Source: Psychrobacter immobilis (GTDB taxonomy: Bacteria > Pseudomonadota > Gammaproteobacteria > Pseudomonadales > Moraxellaceae). From it: DNA of 64,000 bases. Position 1 is the stretch's first letter, and each line of letters begins with the position of its first letter. The translations under genes were made by a program, and so were the position numbers. The notes below the pieces were generated by a model that was not told where the DNA came from, made no database searches, and saw only the letters and a list, made by a program, of their open reading frames with translations. Below, piece by piece: positions 58,346 to 64,000 of the stretch. The stretch covers positions 496,001 to 560,000 of the forward strand of contig CAJGZL010000001.1 of the NCBI GenBank assembly GCA_904846145.1, read 5' to 3'.

Positions 58346-59857
58346 ATGTCTAGTGTCAACAAGCAAGGAAATCAGCTTAATAAACAATATGATGGTCAAC
58401 TCTACGACTGTAAAACTTTTAATCCAGAACGTAAGAACTCAAGGCTCTATAACGAAGACTTAGCCCCTTTACAGCCTGAGCAGCGTAACTGGGGCTGGTT
58501 CTCTATATTTAATGTCTGGTCTAATGATATTCAAAGCTTGTTTGGCTATACCCTTGCTGCCTCCTTGTTTTTGAGTTATGGCTTGAGCGGTTGGTGGGTG
58601 ATGGCTGCTATTATCTGCGCAGGCTTTATTGTCATGTTGATGGTGAATTTGACTGGTAAACCTAGTGTCAAATATGGCGTGCCCTTTCCTGTACTGATAC
58701 GTGCAAGCATGGGAGTCAATGGCGCTAACTTGCCCGCTGTACTACGAGCGATCATCGGTATTTTTTGGTATGGAGTGCAGACCTATTTTGCTTCAACCGC
58801 CGTTGCCATCTTACTAGCGGTATTTATGGGTAGCTCAGATAGCACTTTTTTAGGCTTAAACGGTACGGCATGGTTGGCCTTTGTCATCGTCTGGGTTTTT
58901 CAGATTATGCTGTTCTGGGCAGGTATAGAGCCTATCAAGCACTTTTTGAACTGGGCAGGTCCACTAGTCTATGTGGTGATGGTCGTATTAATGGGTATGA
59001 TTTGGTATCAATCAGGCTCAGAGCTGATACCAGCGATCAACTCTATCTTTACTGGCGGTAGCGACTACGCGGGAACATCTCTTCAAGCCTTTACCGCTAT
59101 TGTTGGGACTATGGTGGCCTACTTTGCCGCTGTGGTGATTAACTTTGGTGATTTTTCACGCTTTTTATGTAGCGAGCGTGATATGCGTAAGGGCAATTTG
59201 ATTGGTCTACCTATCAATATGCTATTTTTCTCTTTCATTGCTTTAATAATTACCGCAGGAACTTTAGTGTTGTTCGGTGAGGCGTTGACTAATCCATCAG
59301 ATATTGTTGAACGTGTTGACTCACTACCTTTGACTATTATTGCCGCTTTAACGTTTTTTGCCGCTACAGTTGGTATCAACATGGTTGCCAACTTCATTCC
59401 ACCCGCTTATGATTTAGCAAACTTGTTTCCAAAGCATATTAACTTTCGTCGTGGTGGTTTGATCACCGCTGTGATTGCATTTTTTGTAGGGGCGCTTTGG
59501 TTGTCTTTTATTAGTCAGATTGGCATTGTCGGTTTTGTGAATACGGTTGGGGCTATTATCGCACCGTTCTTTGGAATTTTGGTCATTGATTACTATGTTA
59601 TCAGAGGCCAACATATTGATATGAATGATCTATTCTCAGACCGTCCAGATGGCGCTTATTACTATACAAAAGGCTGGAATATTCGTGGGCTAATTGCTTT
59701 TGCAATCGGTGCACTATTCTCTGTCGCTACCGTATTAATACCTGTATTTGCCAAATTTGAAGGCTATGGCTTTTTACTAGGTGCAGCTATTGGCGGTATT
59801 GTTTACTGGGTATTGATGCGGCAGTTCACAGTTGAACCCAATCAGCTGACAAAATAG
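58346..59857 (+). CDS. NCS1 family purine/allantoin-type permease
   Basis: An inner-membrane symporter of the NCS1 (cytosine/uracil/thiamine/allantoin) family, 503 residues with about 12 hydrophobic segments. It begins with the usual hydrophilic stretch SRLYNEDLAPLQPEQRNWGWFSIFNVWSNDIQS, the family hallmark in helix 1. Others are VKYGVPFPVLIRASMGVNGANLPAVLRAIIGIFWYGVQTYF and VINFGDFSRFLCSERDMRKGNLIGLPIN. The ATG at 58346 behind GGAG is preferred to an upstream TTG. Its place among urate and allantoin genes favours allantoin (PucI-like), but uracil or other substrates are possible. Confidence 0.85.
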   Translation: MSSVNKQGNQLNKQYDGQLYDCKTFNPERKNSRLYNEDLAPLQPEQRNWGWFSIFNVWSNDIQSLFGYTLAASLFLSYGLSGWWVMAAIICAGFIVMLMVNLTGKPSVKYGVPFPVLIRASMGVNGANLPAVLRAIIGIFWYGVQTYFASTAVAILLAVFMGSSDSTFLGLNGTAWLAFVIVWVFQIMLFWAGIEPIKHFLNWAGPLVYVVMVVLMGMIWYQSGSELIPAINSIFTGGSDYAGTSLQAFTAIVGTMVAYFAAVVINFGDFSRFLCSERDMRKGNLIGLPINMLFFSFIALIITAGTLVLFGEALTNPSDIVERVDSLPLTIIAALTFFAATVGINMVANFIPPAYDLANLFPKHINFRRGGLITAVIAFFVGALWLSFISQIGIVGFVNTVGAIIAPFFGILVIDYYVIRGQHIDMNDLFSDRPDGAYYYTKGWNIRGLIAFAIGALFSVATVLIPVFAKFEGYGFLLGAAIGGIVYWVLMRQFTVEPNQLTK

Positions 59858-59863
59858 CTAAAA

Positions 59864-59908
59864 TAGAGAGAATATTAGGATAAATGATATAATATTCTCT
59901 TTATTTTT
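59864..59908 (+). terminator. Terminator after the NCS1 permease
   Basis: Perfect 11-bp arms AGAGAATATTA and TAATATTCTCT around a 12-nt loop, followed by TTATTTTT. Confidence 0.8.
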
Positions 59909-59937
59909 ACTTTTATCAATACAAGCTGATAATTTAC

Positions 59938-59953
59938 TTGACCAAATGGTCAG
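59938..59953 (+). promoter_or_regulatory. RutR-type TetR operator upstream of puuE
   Basis: TTGACCAAATGGTCAG fits the RutR consensus at nearly every position. It lies 552 bp before the puuE start, but only about 280 bp if the 272-bp element between them is discounted. Confidence 0.7.
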
Positions 59954-60157
59954 ATGCCCTTAAAGTAAAAGCCATAACTGCATTTTGTATCTGCTTATGA
60001 GTGTTTAACACGCTTGAGCAACATTCAAAGATTATTCGGCACCTCTTTGCCACCTCATTATCTTCAAGTAACCTCTGTAATTGCTAGATGAAAGCTAAGC
60101 GTCTACTATGATGCTTACCATTTATATACGAACCTAAATAATTAATTGCTTATTAGA

Positions 60158-60429
60158 GTTAGGGTCTGTTGAGCATTCATAAATGAGCACTGCTGATAGC
60201 TAAAATGGTTCTAGTCTAAGTAAAAATCGCAGGCAATGCAGATGCCTTGGCTAGATTTTTACAACGAATAGAGCAATTTTAGCATCAGCCTGCAAGGACA
60301 GGATTCTTTTTTGTCGCTTCGTCATTAAAAAGATCCGCTTAGAATGACTAAACTAGATATTTTTAATCTAGAATCGACTAAAAAATAGTCACTGTCAGTG
60401 CCATGATCGAATGTTCAACAGACCCTAAC
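60158..60429. mobile_element. MITE-like element with 21-bp terminal inverted repeats
   Basis: A 272-bp segment starts GTTAGGGTCTGTTGAGCATT and ends with its reverse complement, 20 of 21 positions matching. The ends can be read as GGGTCT...AGACCC flanked by TA on both sides, consistent with a TA target duplication. It contains no coding frame but has internal inverted repeats: AGCTAAAATG near 60196 with AATTTTAGC near 60276, and CTAGAT/ATCTAG near 60355. This is typical of a non-autonomous MITE. The mobilising transposase is not in the window. Confidence 0.75.
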
Positions 60430-60505
60430 CTCTTACCAATCTAAGCCTAAAAAACTACCGAGTCCTGAGCATAATGACTGCTCTTCATATGAAGGAATAT
60501 TGACC

Positions 60506-61498
60506 ATGAGCCAAAAAATCACCAGCGATTTTGATCAAGACGCTTATCCTCGCGACCTAAAAGGCTATGGCGAAAATCCGCCTGATCCTAAATGGCCAGG
60601 TGGTGCAAAGATTGCGGTACAGTTTGTATTGAATATCGAAGAAGGCGCCGAAAACAGTGTGATTCATGGTGATGGTCAATCAGAACGGTTTTTATCAGAT
60701 GTACTAGGTACACCGGAGTTTACCAACCGCCATCAGTCTATCGAGTCGGCATTTGAATACGGTAGCCGTGTTGGTGTATGGCGCGTACTCGATGTGTTCA
60801 AAGAGTATGGCTTGCCGATTACTACTTTTACTTGTGCCGCGGCAGCTGAGAAAACGCCGCATATCATTGAGCGCGTATTAGAGGATGGTCATGAAGTGGC
60901 TAGCCACAGTCTGCGCTGGATCACTTATCAATACATGTACCGTGAGACTGAACGTGAGCACGTGCGCCGAGCGACTGAAATATTTGAGCAGATGTTAGGC
61001 AAGCAGCCATTAGGATGGTACACGGGGCGCGATAGCCCTAACACACGCGAGCTAGTTGCTGAACAAGGCGGCTATATGTATGACTCAGACTCTTATGGTG
61101 ATGAGCTACCGTATTGGTTAGACGTCAAAGTACAAGATGGTGAGGTTATCACTCGTAAACCGCATTTGGTGATACCGTATACGTTAGAGACCAACGATAT
61201 GCGTTTTTCTTCAAGCCCTGGCTTTACTAACGCTGAACCTTTTTACCAATACCTAAAAGATAGCTTTGATACTCTTTATGAAGAGGGCGATAAAGACGGT
61301 AAAAACCAGCCAAAAATGCTAACTATCGGTTTGCATTGTCGTATTATCGGTCGTGCCGGTCGTATCACTGCGCTTAAACAATTTTTGAAATATATCACCA
61401 GTAAGCCCGACGTTTGGGTATGCCGCCGCGATGAAATCGCCAAGCATTGGTATGAAAACCATCCAGCCACAGCGAATAACACAGTCAGCTGGATGTAA
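60506..61498 (+). CDS. puuE: Allantoinase PuuE (polysaccharide-deacetylase type)
   Basis: A metal-dependent enzyme that opens the ring of allantoin to allantoate, unrelated to the amidohydrolase-type allantoinase. It has 330 residues. It matches the PuuE group: YPRDLKGYGENPPDPKWPGGAKIAVQFVLNIEEGAENSV near the start, GVWRVLDVFKEYGLPITTFTCAAAAEKTP, EVASHSLRWITYQY and GWYTGRDSPNTRELVAEQGGYMYDSDSYGDELPYW. The ATG at 60506 follows GAAGGA; a TTG two codons upstream is less likely. It precedes allA. Confidence 0.93.
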   Translation: MSQKITSDFDQDAYPRDLKGYGENPPDPKWPGGAKIAVQFVLNIEEGAENSVIHGDGQSERFLSDVLGTPEFTNRHQSIESAFEYGSRVGVWRVLDVFKEYGLPITTFTCAAAAEKTPHIIERVLEDGHEVASHSLRWITYQYMYRETEREHVRRATEIFEQMLGKQPLGWYTGRDSPNTRELVAEQGGYMYDSDSYGDELPYWLDVKVQDGEVITRKPHLVIPYTLETNDMRFSSSPGFTNAEPFYQYLKDSFDTLYEEGDKDGKNQPKMLTIGLHCRIIGRAGRITALKQFLKYITSKPDVWVCRRDEIAKHWYENHPATANNTVSWM

Positions 61499-61613
61499 CG
61501 TTAACCCTCTTTTATCTTAGCGATTTTACTGCCTTTTTGATAACGGTTCAAGCCGGATATGCATCTGCAGTAAAGTAACTGATACTGATACTGACAATAA
61601 GTAAGGCAACATT

Positions 61614-62174
61614 ATGAAAACGACAATAATTGCTCAACCTCTAACTAAAGCGGCATTCGCACCTTTCGGCTCAGTCATTGAGCCTTATAATGATGAAGAA
61701 AAATGTCCTGAGAACAGCTGGGATATCAATCGTGGCTACGCCTGTCGTCACAATGCCATCTCAAAAGTTCAAAATGATGGCGGTGAAGTTGGTTTTAGTA
61801 TTTTTCGTACTAAAAGACGCGATTGCCCTATTACGCTATCCGTTATGGAATACCATCCGTTTGGCTCGCAAGCCTTTTTTTCTATGAATTCAACAGACTA
61901 TCTAGTTGTTGTAGCCAAAGCTGGCGAGCCGCCAAAATCAGCGGATGATTTAGAAGTGTTCTATGCCTACTCGCATCAAGGCGTGCAGTATGACGCAAAC
62001 GTTTGGCATCATCCGCTACTGGCACTAAATGCTGATTGCGATTTTTTAGTAGTTGATCGCATCAATGGTGATGGTAATAACTGCCATGAGTTCGAGATTG
62101 ACGATTGGGAAGTTTGCATTGATGTCTCAGCTGAGCAAGCTAAGTCAGAAAGAGCAAAGGCTAACGCTGTTTAG
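61614..62174 (+). CDS. allA: Ureidoglycolate lyase AllA
   Basis: Splits S-ureidoglycolate into glyoxylate and urea. It has 186 residues. The family pattern starts IIAQPLTKAAFAPFGSVIEP and has EYHPFGSQAFFSM (metal and substrate His), YLVVVAKAGEPPKSADDLEVFYAYSHQGVQYDANVWHHPLLAL and FLVVDRINGDGNNCHEFEI. It follows puuE by 115 bp. The allantoicase needed to make its substrate from PuuE's product is not in this window. Glyoxylate would be used by malate synthase G (8256-10454). Confidence 0.93.
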   Translation: MKTTIIAQPLTKAAFAPFGSVIEPYNDEEKCPENSWDINRGYACRHNAISKVQNDGGEVGFSIFRTKRRDCPITLSVMEYHPFGSQAFFSMNSTDYLVVVAKAGEPPKSADDLEVFYAYSHQGVQYDANVWHHPLLALNADCDFLVVDRINGDGNNCHEFEIDDWEVCIDVSAEQAKSERAKANAV

Positions 62175-62192
62175 TAGATGTTCATTAATGTT

Positions 62193-62227
62193 AAAGCCAG
62201 CTACTATAAATTAGCTGGCTTTTTTTA
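62193..62227 (+). terminator. Terminator after allA
   Basis: AAAGCCAGCTA and TAGCTGGCTTT arms around an 8-nt loop, followed by a run of T residues. Confidence 0.85.
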
Positions 62228-62416
62228 TACTCTCAATTTCTAGCTATGACCTCATCAGAAAGTATTAAGCCTATGTTGAATCGCTCAGCCTGAATACGAT
62301 AAACAACTTTGTTCGAGTTGTCTTTTATGGGTTAAAACTCTATAATCCGCCGTTATTTAGATAAGTGCAGTAGCACTCATTTTGTTATTGAAACCCGCTA
62401 TTCAGATGGGAGTCGT

Positions 62417-63373
62417 ATGATAGACAATAATAGCTTGATATCAGCAAAGCAGTCTTGGATAGGGACTATGCAAATCATTACCGCTGCGATCTGCTGGGGA
62501 ACCCTTGGTATATTTTCTACTTATCTTAATCAAGCAGGATTTAGTGGTTGGCAAATTACTATTTTGCGTATCGTTACCGCCGCTTTATTAGTCCTAGTAA
62601 TGCTCCCAAATTTATGGTTCTATCTGCGCAAACTAAGCCCAAAGCAGTGGGGCGGACTAGCACTACAATCTCTCATTGGTGTGCTCGGCATGTCGCTATG
62701 TTACTTCTTTGCCGTCATTTATGTCGGTGCAGGTGCCGCCGTTGCTCTACTATATACCGCGCCAGTCTTTAGCTTATTATTTTCAGCCATTTTTCTTAAT
62801 GAATCGATTACTCGCCAGTCTGCCCTATTGGCATTGGTAGCGGTATTCGGTGTCGGTTTGACGATGCTAGGTGATGAAGCCAAACTCAATTGGGGCGTAG
62901 CTTTGGGGCTATTAGCTGGCGTTTGTTATTCTTTATATGGCGTGCTTGGTAAGCGTGCGATGCATTACGCACATCCTGCCCCTTTAGTGTTTTTTACCTC
63001 GATCATTATCAGCGCTGGCGTGCTGTTGTTACTACCTGAAACTTATCATACTTATACTAAGTTATTGAGCTTACCGGTACTGACTTGGGGCTATGCTTTA
63101 GGATTAGCGCTCATCGGTACCGTCGTACCCTTTGCGCTGTATATGAAAGCATTGGAGAAACTACCTGCCTCTCGCGCCTCAGTATTCACTATCTTTGAAC
63201 CTTTGACCGCTATTGCTTTAGCTATTTTGCTATTGAGCCAGTCGCTGTCTGCTATTCAGTATTTAGGTGTATTACTCATTTTACTCGCAGCATTACTCAA
63301 TGCGCTCCTCAATGGCACTTCTACTCGCGTACCGCGCTGGCTGCAAAGAAGAAAAAGAGTAAAATTGGAGTAA
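62417..63373 (+). CDS. EamA/DMT family transporter
   Basis: A ten-helix inner-membrane carrier of the drug/metabolite transporter superfamily, 318 residues with two EamA repeats. The first repeat starts ITAAICWGTLGIFSTYLNQAGFSGWQITILRIVTAALLVLVMLP and contains GAGAAVALLYTAPVFSLLFSAIFLNE. The second starts LNWGVALGLLAGVCYSLYGVLGKRA and ends with PASRASVFTIFEPLTAIALAILLL. The C-terminal tail is basic. Substrate unknown; it may export a metabolite and need not belong to the urate genes, being behind a terminator. Confidence 0.88.
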   Translation: MIDNNSLISAKQSWIGTMQIITAAICWGTLGIFSTYLNQAGFSGWQITILRIVTAALLVLVMLPNLWFYLRKLSPKQWGGLALQSLIGVLGMSLCYFFAVIYVGAGAAVALLYTAPVFSLLFSAIFLNESITRQSALLALVAVFGVGLTMLGDEAKLNWGVALGLLAGVCYSLYGVLGKRAMHYAHPAPLVFFTSIIISAGVLLLLPETYHTYTKLLSLPVLTWGYALGLALIGTVVPFALYMKALEKLPASRASVFTIFEPLTAIALAILLLSQSLSAIQYLGVLLILLAALLNALLNGTSTRVPRWLQRRKRVKLE

Positions 63374-63413
63374 AATTTGTTTTATAATTCAGAAGTCACA
63401 CTGGAGAATGGTT

Positions 63414-64000
63414 ATGCACGGCTCAAAACTTAAGTTAAGCGTTTTACTTAAGCGCTCAATTACCATCCTACCTCTGCTAATACTGTCACCATTTGCTGTA
63501 GCCGTTGCTCCTATACAAGCCAATTTTATACTAGGCATGGATGTGCAAGGACAACGCTTAAACCTTTATAGAGGATGCGGTGAAGGTTATGTTACTTGTG
63601 AGAATATGCTGCTAGTAGCCCCAAATTTAGGGCAGCTTTTGCAAATAAGCGAGTATGGCAAGAGGCTAAGCAAAAAGCAGAATACTATCGACCTCTATCC
63701 TGCCAAAACCAAGCATAGTATTTGTAAAGACGGCGTCACGCCTTGTGGCTTTCAAGGCTATAACTTTGAGGGCGAGGATTTTAACGGTTTTATAGATACC
63801 TCGAAACAGAAGATAACCGTAAATGGCAACTGGACGACGGACACCGCTACTCTGTCTTACCAAGAAAATGCCAATTATCTGCCGCTAGTTTCACAATCTA
63901 AAAGAATCGCTCGCTTATACAAGGCCTCAGACAAAGCCTTGAATGACAGCTATCAAACGACTCTCTATGAAGTTGGACGACTTTATGGTCAAGGTCAAGC
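63414..64000 (+). CDS. Secreted protein of unknown function (partial, cut by window end)
   Basis: A frame I translated by hand that is still open at the end of the window (195 codons seen). GGAG lies 10 bases before the ATG. A signal peptide is clear: a Lys-containing head, then ITILPLLILSPFAVAVAPIQA. The mature part has four cysteines in the first 90 residues (RGCGEGYVTCENM and ICKDGVTPCGFQGY), which suggests disulfides in the periplasm. It begins 40 bp after the EamA gene and may share its transcript. I do not recognise a family. Confidence 0.65.
   Translation, partial: MHGSKLKLSVLLKRSITILPLLILSPFAVAVAPIQANFILGMDVQGQRLNLYRGCGEGYVTCENMLLVAPNLGQLLQISEYGKRLSKKQNTIDLYPAKTKHSICKDGVTPCGFQGYNFEGEDFNGFIDTSKQKITVNGNWTTDTATLSYQENANYLPLVSQSKRIARLYKASDKALNDSYQTTLYEVGRLYGQGQ

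Larger units (their letters stand above)
59858..60505. other. Intergenic region between the NCS1 permease and puuE
   Basis: About 650 bases with no gene. It contains a terminator (59864-59908), a RutR-type operator (59938-59953), a 200-bp stretch with nothing recognisable, the 272-bp MITE-like element (60158-60429), and a short puuE leader. Confidence 0.7.

Overview
The window looks like chromosomal DNA from Psychrobacter or a close relative in the Moraxellaceae (Gammaproteobacteria). This is inferred from moderate-to-low G+C, gene content (PuuD-type urate oxidation, LctP/LldD, MiaE, kdsA next to pyrG, tandem small porins) and the style of the housekeeping proteins. No tRNA, rRNA, CRISPR array, intact insertion sequence or prophage was seen.

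Layout. 1-2.3 kb: copper module on the minus strand (CopA, cut by the window edge; a CopZ-like chaperone; a CopZ-like protein without its CxxC). 2.4-10.5 kb, minus: kdsA, pyrG, two tandem paralogous porins, malate synthase G. 10.9-11.7 kb: miaE. 11.8-13.3 kb, minus: four consecutive small acidic, apparently disordered proteins of unknown function, downstream of ppk1 and mtgA. 16.8-24.8 kb, plus: glutaredoxin-like protein, glycolate oxidase glcDEF, lactate permease, FMN-dependent lactate dehydrogenase. 24.9-31.2 kb: rhomboid protease, MipA-like outer-membrane protein, an AT-rich orphan gene, fumC, 5-formyl-THF cyclo-ligase, a HicAB toxin-antitoxin pair. 31.3-41.1 kb: antiporter-like carrier, lon, sodC, topA, small envelope proteins. 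41.2-52.2 kb: iron uptake (tonB-exbB-exbD; substrate-binding protein, two permeases and ATPase of a FatB/CeuE-type siderophore ABC system; siderophore-interacting protein; PepSY protein; TonB-dependent receptor) with Fur-like boxes. 52.9-62.2 kb: uric-acid catabolism (NCS2 permease, TetR/RutR-like regulator, uraD, uraH, cytochrome-fused puuD, NCS1 permease, puuE, allA). 62.4 kb to the end: EamA transporter and a truncated secreted protein.

How the genes fit together. PuuD, UraH and UraD convert urate to allantoin, PuuE opens allantoin to allantoate, and AllA releases glyoxylate from ureidoglycolate. The allantoicase needed between PuuE and AllA is not in the window. GlcDEF also makes glyoxylate, and malate synthase G (GlcB) condenses glyoxylate with acetyl-CoA. 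Two regulatory signals stand out. First, RutR-type palindromes (TGACCA-N2-TGGTCA) precede the NCS2 permease and the puuE unit, with a near match between the tetR gene and uraD. Second, TTGTTAACAA-like elements repeat at exactly 23-bp spacing, twice before glcD and three times before the NCS1 permease. This suggests a shared, undescribed regulator linking glycolate oxidation to purine/allantoin uptake. A 272-bp MITE-like element lies between the third RutR-type site and puuE.

The best candidates for something undescribed are the 23-bp phased repeats and the four-gene disordered-protein cluster behind ppk.
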